In this document: in pieces, positions 23,330 through 36,760 of the stretch | Position numbering within the stretch: the stretch's first letter is position 1 | Layout of the letters: each line of letters begins with the position of its first letter | The notes under the pieces: model-generated | The model's input: the letters and a program-made list of their open reading frames with translations, nothing else | The model's database searches: none | Told to the model about the DNA's origin: nothing | Made by a program: the position numbers and the translations under genes | NCBI RefSeq assembly: GCF_030272615.1 | Contig: NC_081410.1 | Coordinates: 143,253,349-143,317,348, forward strand | Direction of reading: 5' to 3' | Source: Cryptomeria japonica | Lineage: Eukaryota > Streptophyta > Pinopsida > Cupressales > Cupressaceae | DNA: 64,000 bases

Positions 23330-23850
23330 GTTTATAATTTTCTCCCAAATCTCAGGCCCAAGGAAAGTATCTGAAGCATCCAATGGGCTCTCAACAATAT
23401 AGTGGTGAGGGGCATTGTCTTTCCACCATAGTGCTAAATTATTTTCTTTGGACTTGGAGTTATGGCAATAAGCAACAAGGTGGCTTGTGTTCTAGCATCT
23501 TTGACAACAAAAATAGTAATCCTTTTGCAATCCACTTTAAGGATTATTTTTGTCGAGAGATCTTTTTAAGCACCTAAATCTACCAAAATGTGTGCATAGG
23601 TCATGTGCATGAAATTTGAAGATTTCTTGTCTATAGCCTAATGGTTTCCCAATGCATCACCAATCACTTTGAAATAGGAGTCACTCCAATAATAACAATG
23701 AAAAATTAGAGAGATGAACCCAAATAGACTTGACACTAAAGAATTTTGGGAAGGGTTGAAAGTGGAGTACCACGATTCGATAAAAAAAGATGTTTTCAAG
23801 CCCATAAATTACAAAAGACGATATTTTGATCCTCCACACAATGAAATATT
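23330..23850 (-). pseudogene. LINE ORF1-like remnant (DUF4283/CCHC type)
   Basis: On the minus strand the fragments FPKFFSVKSIWVHLSNF and GKPLGYRQEIFKFHAHDLC match the style of plant LINE ORF1 nucleic-acid-binding proteins. A CCHC knuckle follows (CQRC, then H and C at the right spacing, in the stretch ending SHLVAYCHN), with one stop inside. Stops and frame changes show it is dead. Family call is from pattern memory. Confidence 0.6.
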
Positions 23851-26800
23851 GTTAGTGGTGGATAGAGACTAATAGATTCAAACAAATTCAAATATATACA
23901 CAATCACACATAACCACAAACAAATACCTTAAATGCTACAACACATCCTCTATTTATTGACCAATCCGATTACAAATCATTACAGCTTAAATGCTACAAT
24001 TCATATTTTCTTGATCACTGGATCAGCTACACACTCAAATAATAAAATCATGACAGTTGCCTCTTTAAATAGAGGGGATGGGAGAAATTCCACATCCTAA
24101 CAAATATCATAACAAAGTAACCACCAGAACTAGATAAATTTTGAGCCTTTCTTTTTGCAATCCATTGATGTAATTTATGGAGACAAGACCCTAAACAACT
24201 AAACCTACAAGTTAACCTGTGTTTTGTAAAGAAATTTCTACTTTCAGCTACTTCTTTCTTTACATCATCAAGGGAGCCCCTCAAGGTTTACATGTGACAA
24301 AACTTGTTCATTACATAGCATAAATACACATTATTAAGAAGATATTTCTTTGAAGAAACAAATATTGAACCAAGTGGAACTCCATCAAGTTGTCTTGTGA
24401 CCCTCAAAAAGGTGTAGCTCTGAGCTAAGTTCTTGAGTTCTGAAACTACCCTTTTGTTGAACTCTCAAATCATAAATTCTTAAATTACTGGATGAGAATC
24501 AATATTGAGTTGTACTCATAAAGATCCATCAAATTGTCTCACAACCCCTAAAAGGGTGTAAATATCAATCACATAGTCATGAACTCATAGGTCATTAGTC
24601 TATATTGTTTCCACCAATTTCTCACCTATCTTCAAAAAAAGATTCACATTATATGCATCTTTAAAATATATCAGCATAAAAAGGAAACAAAGAATGCTTC
24701 TCATTCAAAACACCGTCTCAAAATAAGAAGATGGCTTGAGATGATGGAAATCACTCCATCCTCTAGTGTCACTAGCTTTCAATTACCTTGTTACACTTTA
24801 TCCATTCAATGTCACATTGATCTCTTTGATACTGTAAGCATGTGATTCTTGGAATGCCTCGACATGTATAACAAAGATGACCTTAAAAATACAAGAAATG
24901 TTTGACATATGTGTGTCATGTTCAAGTGTTAAAAATAGTTATGTCAATTTCAATCAATGATGGATCCATTTACACTAGTTATCTTTATACTTCAAATATA
25001 AAATCATCAAAAATAATTATTAAAGGCGCAATCATGTTTTGAATTCCTTCACTTAAACATCCATCAATTTCAGCAACTCACCAATGCATTATGTTTGGAT
25101 ATTCTCCACAAATATTATTATTAAATTACTGCAAAAATAAATAACCCTATACACAATAAAAGCTATACATTACCAAAGTCATTTTACTCCTTTTCACATT
25201 CAATTGACCTTTCCTTCTAGGGAAAACTTTTCAACACCTTTCAATGAATGTAGTAGGCCATTTTGAATGGAAATGATGACATTATATTAAATTTTGTTAT
25301 GGATTGACAATAAGGGAACTGAATCCTTCAAAAAATATTCCACTTTCTCCTCTATATACCCATGCTAAAATAAACATATACCTTCAAATACAAATAGTAA
25401 ATATGTATCCAACCACAACCCGTATAACAATATAGTGATCTTAAAAATAAATGTAGTCATGTCTTCCTTCATGATCATGAAACCTTTATACACTCAATCT
25501 CAAAAATACCTATATATTTATATGACTTTATACAACAAGGGAACTTTTGGTCATATGCATGAAAATCATAGAAAATTATATCTATTGCATGGAGTAATGC
25601 CTTTCATGGGTGCTTGTATTAGTTCCTTCATCCTTTAACACCTCCCAAATACCTTCTATAAGATTGGATGGATGCCTATCCAATGATAAGCTCTCAAAAA
25701 AATGGAAGATTTGATGTCCAGAACACTGTGTTGGTCATTAAAAAAATGTTGGATGCATTCCTCATGAGAATGAAATATATTATAGATTGAATAAAAACAT
25801 AATATCCTAATTATTCTTGCATCTATACTAAGGGCAAGAATAGCCTTCAAATACTTATCCTTTATTAGGATCCACTTTCCCTTTGTTGAGTTATATCTCT
25901 TATAACGATTTTATTTTCTTGCATAGAATTTTTTGTTCTTCATAAGGATCTTATCCTTTCTTGGAGGTGTGTTCCCTTTATTAAAAGCTCTTCCTTTCTT
26001 CAAAGCATATAATTTTTAAATGATCTCTTCTTGGTGTTGAAAGTGTGTAATCCTTCATCAAGAATCTCCTCTCCTAGCAATTGTGAAGGTATGAATTCTT
26101 GATCTCGTTCTCCTTTTAGTGTCGAAGATGCCATCTTTGTTTAAAGATCTCCTTTCTATATGGAGGTAGACATATTTAGACAAAGATCTCTTCCTCCTCT
26201 TTGATAGTCGTGTATTCTTAATTAGGATCCCTTTACGCTTGTTGAAAAATATCTCCTTTACAAATATCTCTTCCTTCTCAAAAAATTGCATCCTTTATAA
26301 AAATATTCCTCCTAACTTAGAACACATGCATTTTTGTTGAGGATATCTCCTTGGTGTTAAAGGTGTTTTATCCTTATTGTGGATCTCTATCTTCCTTAAG
26401 GTATCAACAAGACAATATTTTGACATATTAAGTGGAGGCATATGAGGCCTCCTCATAGCTTGTAGTCATTCATTGGTGTGCTCTCATAGCGGCGACATTC
26501 TGTTACATAACCCCCTATAAGGCACGATTATCAATATATTTGTAGCAACTTGCATAGCATTTAACCTTTGTTTTGGTCATCTAGCATAATGCGGCTTACT
26601 ACATTGATCCCTTGAAAACCATATTATATGCTTTCTTATATATTTCTAAACTAGAATAGCATGGCACACTAGTTTGAATGTTGTTATCACTTTTTTCTCC
26701 TTGAGAATTAGCTAACTAAAATAACATAAAGTGTTAGCATGATCATTGCCATTGTTTACACTTGAATCAACATTTTGCACCAAATCTTCACTTTATAACA

Positions 26801-27830
26801 CTTATAACAACTAAACCATTAAGAATTTGAAGATGAAGTAATCTACTAATTTGTGAGAATTTTATTGCAAGTTTTAAATATATTTAAAAAAAATAGAAAT
26901 GAATTGTGCATGTCTTATGTAACTATTATTAACTTAATTTTTACAATAATCAACATTTCTTAGATTTGACATTTATTTTGTAATGCATAACATTTTTCTA
27001 GAAAGAATAAAATTATAATTTTTAAATCATAGATTCGTCATATCAATATCTCTAGTGTATGCATATTTTTTTGTAATATTTTGTTGCATATATTCTTTTT
27101 AGTTAATTTTTTAAGTCAAAGTAATTGTAATTTGGAGGGAGGTCTATTTATTAATGCATATTTTTTTTGTGTACATTTAACTTCTTTTTGTGTTGAAATG
27201 AGGATATTGATAGGTGCAAAGGAGACTGCACTGTAGATGTGGTTTAAGAGTAGAGAGGTTCTACCAAACAGAGTTTGATCTAAGAGGATTTGATCTAACC
27301 CTCTTCAATTAGTTCCTTCAAATGGGACCTCTCAAGGATTAAATCGTTATATTTTCTAAAGAATGTGTGATTTTAGCAAAAAACAAGATGTACCAAAATG
27401 TGTAACCTAGCATTGACTACCTAGTATACATGGAACCTTTTTTTCTCTTAAAATTACTAAAGTCTTATTCTTTGTATGTGTATATTTTAATATTTTGTGT
27501 GGATTTATAGGATCCTAATCTTGGGGACTTTATCATTTCTCATCTTAGCGTCATCCTATCCCTAGCTTGTCTTGCTCTTAGCTGCTCTATTTCTACATCT
27601 CTACATTATTGTGAGTGTGAGTGTCATTTGATACTCCCACTAAAGTGGGGATAAACTTATTCTCATAAATTGTAACCCCTATACAATTTGACACTCCTTT
27701 TGGGTACTTTATTTAGGGATCCTCCTCATCAATCATTTCAAATTTTTTTAGGCATTATGCTATCATACTATTGTCATATGTCAATATTAAGACCAATTTT
27801 TATGTCTTGGGTCTTGGTAGTCTACCACTA
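23851..27830. other. non-coding intron/intergenic sequence with a pyrimidine-rich stretch
   Basis: No protein domain recognised. At 25860-26400 short phrases such as GATCTC(C/T)T, ATCCTTTAT and GGTGTT recur at irregular 40-70 base spacing, giving a pyrimidine-rich strand. It may be a decayed satellite-like repeat. Confidence 0.45.
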
Positions 27831-28997
27831 TTGGAAACATAAGTTATGATGAGTTGTGTGGTCATTGATATCAAACTTGTCTGGTGTTTGTCATTAATGT
27901 CTTAAAGAATGTTGAAAATCTGACTTATGATCAGTTGTGTTGTCATTGATGTCAAACTTGTCTAGTGTTTGTTAGTAGTGTCTCAGTTATCTATATGTAG
28001 ATGTGGAGAGGTTGTAGCAGATTTTCAGTAGTGTATATGGTCTAGTAATGAGTGTTCAGGTGTTCATATGGTGTCTGGTGATTTTGTATAGCATCTATGA
28101 AGTGTTTCCAAAATGTTGATATAGTGGAAGTTTCAATATGCAGCAAAAAGTATTTAATGTCCCAGGAGAAGAATGCTTTGCATTCCTCTGATATGTCAAT
28201 ATTATGGAGTATGGTTCTAGATATAATGTTTATGATCTATGTATGTTTTATTATCAATTTTACAAGCTCTTTTTTATTTCAGATGGTAGATATGGTTGTT
28301 GTTATTATAACAATATGGTTGTCTATTGGAACTAGTTCGAAGAATGATTGGTGATTCTCTGATTTATGTGGAGTCATGTGTTGTAGCTTGGATGAAATGT
28401 TCATTTGGTTTATGTAGTGAAACTGGCAACTAAAGTTATGGTGATCAGAGTTTTGTGTTGTCAACTGGGTTGGTTTTTGGTTGACTAAGGTGGTGTATCC
28501 TATCTAGATAATGCCTTTTTGGTCTGGATATACTTTAGTGATTGTTTTTAGATGTTGATATGGGTAGAACCATAATGTGTAGATTTGCATTGATTTTTGT
28601 ACATTGGAAGATGTTTTTGGGCTGAATGGTTGGTATGCTACATTTTTCATCTACATATTTCATTTGATGATGACATTGGACTGAATGGGTGTGCTACCTT
28701 GGAAATGAGCTATCATGGGCCTTACTCTTGCATATCTCTCAGGTTTAGTGAGATCTTTGGTCTTGAGCCTAAAAAAATTAATCAATTATTTATATTAAGT
28801 CATGATTCTCATTGTGTTTTCTCCCTGTTTAGGGTTTGCAAAGTAAATTTGGTGTTCATGTGCATGTGCATGTTCTTTGTACTTTCATGCTTTTTAATTA
28901 TAATAATAAGTTAAATGTGGTTTCAAGTTTAATAGATCAGAAGTATAGTGTTTTGATGTCCAAACCGATCCACCCCCCTCTTAGTCCCATGTGTTCA
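27830..28997 (+). repeat. copia-type LTR (left end approximate)
   Basis: It lies directly before a degraded primer-binding site and a copia gag. It contains a diverged tandem duplication about 81 bases apart (TGTCATTGATGTCAAACTTG near 27945, variant near 27865). The right end TTCA precedes AAAATTGGTAT. No partner LTR was identified. Confidence 0.6.
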
Positions 28998-29002
28998 AAA
29001 AT

Positions 29003-29013
29003 TGGTATAGATC
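29003..29013 (+). promoter_or_regulatory. degraded primer-binding site (initiator-Met tRNA type)
   Basis: TGGTATAGATC differs by a few bases from the TGGTATCAGAG common in copia elements. Confidence 0.65.
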
Positions 29014-29057
29014 TTGGTTCCTCTTAGAGAAGCTAAACTACTTAAGGAAGAGTTGAT

Positions 29058-29875
29058 ATGGTGCAAGAAGTAAATTACAAAGCACTAAAGTTTGATTGCA
29101 CAAGTTACTCTTATTGGAAGGAAAGAAGGGAATCTCATTTGGAATCTCTACTGACTGGAATATGTTAAATTATTCAAACTAGATATACTACTCTCGCAAA
29201 TGGTCCTCATACTCCAAATGAGTTTAAGGCACATGAGAATAGTGTGAAGGCTAAGATTGCGTTTATCAACTATTTAGGTGATTTGATATTTGCTAAAGTT
29301 GTTGGGTTGAAGTCTGTTAAAGCAATTTGAGAGAAGTTGAGTAGTATTTATGAAGGTGATTTTAAGACAAAGAAAGCTAATTTGACAAATCTAAATCAAA
29401 AGTTTGAAAATATGAGGATGTGTGATGATGAGAATATTAAGATATATCGACATTGAGTGAACGAGAGTGTGAGTGCACTAAGAGGTATTGGTGAAATGTT
29501 AGAATAAAGTGATATTGTAAGAAAATTTAAGTCAACACTACCTAAATGCTACAAACCTAAGAAGAATGCTATTGAAAAGAAAGTCATGATATGGACACTT
29601 ACACTTTAGATCAGGTGTATGGCTCACTCTCTGACTTTGATATTGTTGAGCTAGATGATATAAAAAAATGAAGAAAAAAGAATCATTCAAAGTTACTGAG
29701 AAGATTGAAGATGAACTAGAAGCAAGCAATGTTATGGATGAGAAAGAATAAAACTTTATGAAAAAACTAAAGAAGGATTTGGAAAATACAGAGGTATGTT
29801 ACCCTTTAAATGTTTCAATTGTGGAAGGATTGGCCATTATGATTCTAGATGTGGCTTATAGATAAGATTATAATA
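29058..29875 (+). pseudogene. copia gag remnant
   Basis: Starts MVQEVNYKALKFDCTSYSYW, a copia gag opening. Later blocks (TKKANLTNLNQKFENMRMCD) fit the UBN2-type gag core. An intact CCHC knuckle CFNCGRIGHYDSRC lies near 29809-29850. Several stops interrupt the frame. Confidence 0.85.
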
Positions 29876-30104
29876 AGAAATATGATGATGACAACAAGGA
29901 AAAGAGTAGTTATAAAAGGAATGATAGAAATAAGAGAATAGATGACAAATAAATGTCTGAGAAGAATTTTTGTTCAATGGAAACTTATTCATGTGAATAT
30001 GAAGTTGGTGATGACTCAAATGAAGATTCATTATTTTTAGCTATAGAGAAGAAGAAGAATAAAAAAGGATCTGACAATCTGAAATGTGAAATAGTTAAAA
30101 ACCA

Positions 30105-30374
30105 ATGAGTGTGAAGACTGCATTGCATGCAAAAGTAGAGCATAATGTGTGGATAATTGACTCTGAATGCTCAAATCATATGACTGGTGATATATGCAAG
30201 TTCATTGACCTCGAGAAGCATGATGGTAAATCAACTAAGTTTGGAGGTGAGGAAGTTGCACTTATTTGTGGTAAATTAAGTATTTCTATTGGTGGTAAGC
30301 ATAAAACTGGTGATGTTTATTATGTTAAAGGTCTAAGACAAAATCTTTTGAGTGTAAGTAAGATGTGTGAATAA
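30105..30374 (+). pseudogene. copia protease remnant
   Basis: An 89-codon open piece with WIIDSECSNHMTGD, then KLSISIGGKHKTGDVYYVKG, then LRQNLLSVSKMCE, all typical of the copia protease. The active-site glycine of D-S-G is replaced by Glu, which should inactivate it. A stop follows. Confidence 0.88.
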
Positions 30375-30639
30375 TGAAATTAGATTGAGGTTGTACCTAA
30401 GACTAAGGTTTCCCCTATTGATATAGAAGAGAAGGATGCTCTAGAAGATAAAATTCGAGAAAATATTGTGGAAGAGGAGCTGAATTAGACAAAGGAAAGT
30501 TGGACATTGGACCCAATACTTAGTTCGATAGACAAGAGTGTGGTAGAAGACAAGTGGGTATTCATGAACAAGATAAATGAAGATGGTAAAGGAAAATAAA
30601 AGGTCAAGGATGCAGTAAAGATCTCTAATCAAAATTATT

Positions 30640-31210
30640 TCCCTTAGGTCCAAAATAAGAAGCCTTTCAGGAGGTCTCCTGCTCCTCCTGCTCAAATTAG
30701 GTATTTTCGATTTTTCAATGGTAATTGCCTTTCATAAATTAAATTTGGACATAGAGAAAGTGAGTGTATAAGTAAAAATAGATCTCAATTATTTATTAGA
30801 CAACTTTATGCTTTCAATAAGGTTGTTCATAAGGCCAATGAGTGTAGGAGTAGAATGGTGTGGAATATGAGTGGTAGGAATGTTTTGTCTTTCGATGGAT
30901 ATTGTTATACTTGTAATGACTTTGGGCATAAGATTATTGAGTGCAGAAGTATTATCAAAAGGAACAAAAGTGTGAGAAGAAATAGAAATGGTCCAAACAA
31001 GGTCCAACATGCTATAATTTCAATAAATTTGGACATATTGCCAAGTTCTTGAAAGTGAAGGATGTGAAGACTTTGATTTGGTAAAAAAATTGACGTCAAT
31101 GAAGAAAAGGAGAAGATGTATAAGATTTGGGTAAGGAAATCAGATGAGAAAGATGAAATTGATTTTGTGGATGAGACCACACCCTCTGACTCTATTGATT
31201 CCTCTTTCAG
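30640..31210 (+). pseudogene. second, different copia gag zinc-knuckle fragment
   Basis: Contains at least two knuckle-like units: one degraded (IKFGHRESEC) and one intact, CYTCNDFGHKIIEC near 30904-30945, with a possible third near 31020. Knuckles after a protease are out of order for one copia element, so this is probably a separate family fused to the first by nesting or recombination. Confidence 0.65.
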
Positions 31211-34200
31211 TAACTAGACAAAAGACTTTGCCTAACGGGGATAATTAATGGAGACTTTTTTCAGAGAATTTTGAATGTTCATGGTGATCTATAGCGTTTT
31301 TGTGAATTTTGGTAAAATAATATAGCAACTTTGGCTTAAAGCTTATATAGTTTGTGAAAGATGTATTCTAGATAAAAAGGATATAGATAGTTTGTTCCCT
31401 CAATATAGGTTCTAGATCTAAGGAAAGATTCAACCTCATCATAGGTGAGGATATAAAAGCCTATGAAAAATTGATTAAGCAATAGATGAAGTGGTGCAGG
31501 AGCACCTGAGCACCTGAATGCTCAAATCCTAGCAGGTATAACATTTTATTGCAAATTAAGCATGTGTGTTTATTTTATGCTTCTAGTAGGTTTAATAGGT
31601 TTGTTTTGTGGTGTAATAAGGTTTGGAACTCATTTTGTGAGTTTCCAAGATTTTTTTGGTTTTTTGCTCGGTAGGCTAAAAATTGTCAATTTTGGGTCCA
31701 AATGAGCATTTTTGAATTTTTTGATGTTGTAAAGCCTTGAAAGGAATTGGAGCGTGTTTATTTAGTGTTTCTAAATGATGTTGAGTCATTGGTTTGAGTG
31801 CCAAGTCACCGGAAGTCAAAATGCAATTTTTGAGCAACAAAAAGTTGTCAAAAGTTGTCAAAAGTTGTCAAAAAAGTGGTTTTTGGTGGTTTTGGTTAGT
31901 TCCAGCCTATACCTGCCCATACAAGGGCTTCAATAAGTTGTCACATGTATAAAAACCATGTTCCAATCATTGTATGGGTTGTTCATTTTGGAAAATTAAG
32001 AAAAATACTTGTTTTGCTCTTGTTTTTTGTGAGTTTTAACTAGTTTTCTGCACTTTTTAGAGTACAGTCCGTACCATGGCTCCATGAGTCCGTACTGAAC
32101 CTGTTTTTGATTGATGTGATCTCCTTTGATGTTTGAGTAGTGATCTCTGATCGTTTCTTGGGGTTTGGAACAAGTTTTGTTTGAAGTGCTCTTGAGAAAG
32201 GAATTGTTTTGTGGTTCCAGTGGAAGACCATTCATGGTCCAACTAATTTCTTCAAAGTCTCTTCATTCATGGCTTTGAGGGAATTTGTTGGATCTGTACA
32301 TACTGTACCATACATCCATTTTCCTTTTCTAGCAATGAACAAGTGTTTGTAAACCCATGGCAAGTATGTGAAGTGATCAACTTGGCTTGGGTATTCTTAA
32401 TGTTGTGTGAATGGTACTTTGCTATTCATAGCACTGTACTTTGAAATTTTGAAGTAGACTTAAGTTGGCAAGAGTTATTATTGCACTTTACCATCCTTTT
32501 CTCTCTCATGACTTGGTTGGATGCAAGAAAAAAAGGTGTAAACAGACTGAAAGACAGTGTCACTGTTCCACTGTTAAAACCTCAGTGCCAACCTCCCTCA
32601 AGGACAACATGGAATTATGGATTCTTTTGTTTATGCATCATGGAATGTATTTGTAAATGTCTTCAATGTTAAGAAGGCAAGATACACACTTTGGTTGTAA
32701 AGGACCTAAATAAGGATCCTAGAAAGGTGTATTTTCTGTCATAGTCTCATAATGCTGCCATGCCTTGGGGCATCTTTTAAGTGTCCAAATTTACAAGATT
32801 TTTGAAGAGGATAAATGCATTATTCTATCATTCTTTTAACCCCTTTTTTGCAGACCAGGGACAGAGTGAGGAAGTGAATTAAACAAGAAAGAAGGTTGCA
32901 ATCAGTTTTAAGACTGTCAAAAAGCAGTAAAGGCGGGTGTATGAGCAAACAGTCATAAGAAAACCTTTCCTAATTGTATTGCAGGGTGTTACAACTTCTA
33001 ACAAGCCATTGTTGCTTCTATATTTGTTAAACCTTCATTGTATTTGCTTAACCAATGTTGGAAATGCATGTAAAACCTTGAAAAGTTGTTGTCCCAGTCA
33101 TCTAGACTGTTATTTCTGTGTAAGGGCAGTAGTATGACGCTTGTTTGATATAATGACAATAGTCTAAGATAAGTTTTGAATCTTTGGAAGTGTTTGGCAT
33201 ATGTTAAAGCAAGGTGTGAACATTTAACTTGGGTCTAGCTTCAAGGAGGAAACCTTTAATTTGCAAACCCTCACCAAAACTCTTAAAAACCCTTGAAAAG
33301 TGCCTATTTTGTGGGGCAGCCCTCAAACAGTCTGTACAGTACTTGCCATAGCAAAAATCCTTGAGTCTCCATCATCAATAGACCACATCTCCAAGGGTTT
33401 GTCATGAAGTTTAAAAAATTGAGCAAGGTGAACAAATTTCATTAAAAACTAGGGCTAATTCTAGTAGCCTTTTTGGAGCAATTTTGTCAATTTCATGAAA
33501 TCGGTAAGGAAGGAGAAGTAAATGATTGTTTCAAACCATCAAAATTGGTGAGTTGAGACCTAAGACACCCTACTACATGCTCCACAGCATTGCACTAAGT
33601 CATTTGTTCAAGATGACCCTTTGAACCTAGAAGTTGCCTTGAGTATTTCAACGCTCCTTGTATCCAACTTGGGAATTTTCATTCTTGGAAAGTGAAGGAA
33701 AGTCATCATACCTTGCAGACCTGACCAGATGCTCAATCAACACTTTAATATGATTGAATTCCTTAAAGGTGCAAACAAGATTTGGTAAACCATGGTTCTC
33801 CAACAGTTGCCCATTCCTGGAAGAGAGGAGATTCAGCCAGTTGGACAACCAAACTTGTTCATTTTTGGTGACACTCAAGAGGACCTCATTTCGGACTTGA
33901 ATGCCTTAGCTTGGAAGGTAAGGAGGAGTGATGTCCAATACAATAGGGTGCAAGCAGTGTTGAACAGAGAGGAGGAGATAGGAGAAAGGTTTAGAAGAAT
34001 CCCATTTGTGCCTAGGGATTGATTTGGGAAGTACATTGAGAGCAAAAGCCCACTAACCTCAAAAGAAGACCAACTTCCCTCTATACCTCCTCATCATGAA
34101 GAAGCAATCAAAATCGCAGAAGAGGTGACCAAGATATGGGCGTTCCCAAAAATAGTTGTGCTAGACCAAGTAAAAAAGTAAATATTGATTGTGCACCTGA

Positions 34201-34740
34201 GTCAAAAGAAGAAGAGTAATGAGGATATTGGTTGAGATTGTGGTTCAAAACCTATTCAGATATGGAATCCAATAAGGGTAAGAAGAAAGTTACTAAAGAC
34301 TAAGTTGAAAAAGAGACTCTAGGAAGATTCAAGAAGAAATAATAGATAGGAGAAGAAAGAGATGCAGATGACAAAAGAAGTGCAAGTAGTGGTGCATCTA
34401 TCCAGGGTTTTTTTTAGAGATCCTCTCTTGCTTCTTGGATTGATGCAGTCGTTGCTTTGAGGGAGAGCAGTTAAGGTTGAGGTTTTTTAATTGAAAGAAA
34501 GTGGTTATAGAAGAATGATATACCTATGAAGGGGAGTATTGTAGCTATTTGTGTTATCCCCGAAAGGGAAAGAGAGAATAAAAGGTTATCGTCTATAGTG
34601 GTGTATAGATTTTTCAAGTTTGTATTCGTTGTCCTTGATTTCAAAGGGAGAGATAAGTTATTGTTTTTATTAGTGTTCCCTTTGTCCTCGATGTCAAAGG
34701 GGAGAAATTTCAATAGTGGTAGAAATTTTAATTCAAGGAA
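31211..34740. other. non-coding, probable retroelement remains
   Basis: No recognised domain. GTTGTCAAAA is repeated three times at about 31846-31875. A 76-codon plus frame at 33792-34022 (with FIFGDTQEDLISDLNALAWK) may belong to a retroelement but I do not recognise it. Confidence 0.45.
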
Positions 34741-36760
34741 TTAAGAATTTTTAACAACAAAATAATAGACATTCAAACTAGTAGAGTTAAAATCTATGCA
34801 TCATCCCAAGACATGACTAGTCCTAACAACCATAGGGATTGATTAGAAAAAATAATGAGGGAAGTAACAACCACAATACCTCTAATCAAAAGGTAATAAT
34901 TAGCATGTCATCCTTCCTTCTCTTGTGAGACCATTCAAACATGCCAACCTTCATTCTCCAACAAAATCCTTCCTACTTCAGTTCAACCAACATTAGAGTC
35001 ATGTCAACCTTACTTTTCTTATGAGACTATACCATCCTATCCATCACATCAACCCAATATTCAAACCCCTTTGAACCAAAATAAAAACCCATTCAACCAA
35101 ACCCAAAATCAAAACCCAACCATGTCAAAGCCTCAAAACAATTCATATGATCATCCAAAGAAGAATACAATAGTAAATATTCTTACAGGAACTTCCCAAG
35201 TCACGTTTTCCAAGAAAGATCATAATCATATACTAGTGTCTAGCAAGGGCTTGTTCTTTTATGAAGAAGGTGACCCTCAAGTAGCCTCCATATCTTCCAC
35301 CATTTCATCATTCCTTGAAGTCACACAACAGCAACCCACACCATCTCTATTCAATAACACAATCTCCCAAGGGCTCTCCATAGTACAAATCCAATCTAAT
35401 CCAATTCATCATGGTAGTCCCTTCCATGCTTCAAAAATTCAAGATCCAATGCCACCATATGTTCCATTTCCAAGAAAACCTACTTGAGAGAGTTTCATTC
35501 AAAATCCTTTCTCATCAGCCAAAGTGTTGAAACCTTCCAAGAATCTCCCATGCATATCCAAACTCCTTCTCCATGTCAAGAGGATATTCCAAAGTCAGAA
35601 GAAACGATTCCTTAAATAAATCAAGATCAAGAACAAACCCTTCCATCCTACCCGATTTTTTATCAAGATCCCACCTATCAGGAATCTTATGATGATCCCC
35701 TCATTCTTTTCTATTCCATTTATAATGATACCCTTTTATCTCAAGAGCAAAGTGTCCTTTCAAGTCCCATCCAACATCCACCTCCTAAGAAAGATCATGA
35801 TATCCCTTCCATCTCCTCCAATGATACAATTCAAAATCAAGAGCGAAGCACAAACTTCGATGATCATGTTCCAAGTCAAGATCAAAGTATCCCTTCTTCT
35901 AAATCCAAGCACACACATTTGCTATCCTCCAAATCCATTCTGGGTCCTTTTATTCCAAAATATAAGTCTTCCTCCCTTCCATCCATATTAGGACCCTATG
36001 TCCCTTCATCCATTATTCATATTATCCCTAGCTCACAATTCAATTATCTTATCATTAATCAAGATCAACAAAGGAACATATTTTTGAGTAGCTTCCAACC
36101 ATCTACCTACACCAACCCATCCAAAAGACCTCCAAATCATTCTTAATCAACCATGAATCCCATTCCCTTTAGAACAAATTTGGATGTCAAGAATGAAATC
36201 TATAAGTCCAAAAATCCACATGCATCCAGAAATAAACATGTCCAATCTAAAAGACATGTCAAACTAAAGAAAAATTTAATCCAAAAGAATAAAGTGATAT
36301 CCAAAAGGCCATAGAGGCCCATCAAGCAAAAAGAAAAATCAAAAAGTATGTGGGTTCCTAAGTCAATCATAGAAGTAATGTGTTCCAAAGAATCCGAAAG
36401 AAACGAAAAATTAAAATCAATGTGGATTCCCATAAAAGAATGGCATCCCAAAGAAAAATCAAAATTAGCATCCAAGCTTTTTATTCCAAAATATTCCCTC
36501 AATCATCCATCTACGCATCTCCCACTTTCCAAATCTATTTTTCCATCATTTCCTTCATCCATTTTGGGTCCTTATGTCCCAAAAATCAATTTTCCTCCAT
36601 CACTTCACCACCTCTCAAGTTGTGTACCAACATTCATCTTGAAGACATTTCCATCTTTCCTTGAACAAATATTCAAACATTCTATCTATTATCCAACATC
36701 TCTTTTCCATCATTCCATTCCTCTTGTTCAATCAATTGCATAAATCCTTCATCTTTAAAA
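34741..36760 (+). pseudogene. proline/serine-rich retroelement ORF region, family unknown
   Basis: Overlapping plus-strand frames (35071-35487; 35689-35991; 35919-36146; 36348-36743) share a composition rich in Pro, Ser, Asn, Gln and His. A recurring phrase SILGPYVP or SILGPFIP appears at about 35937, 35985 and 36560. No enzymatic motif is present. It sits upstream of a polypurine tract and LTR at 39.3 kb, so it may be an extra ORF of that gypsy element. A similar style appears at 52062-52637. Function unknown. Confidence 0.5.
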
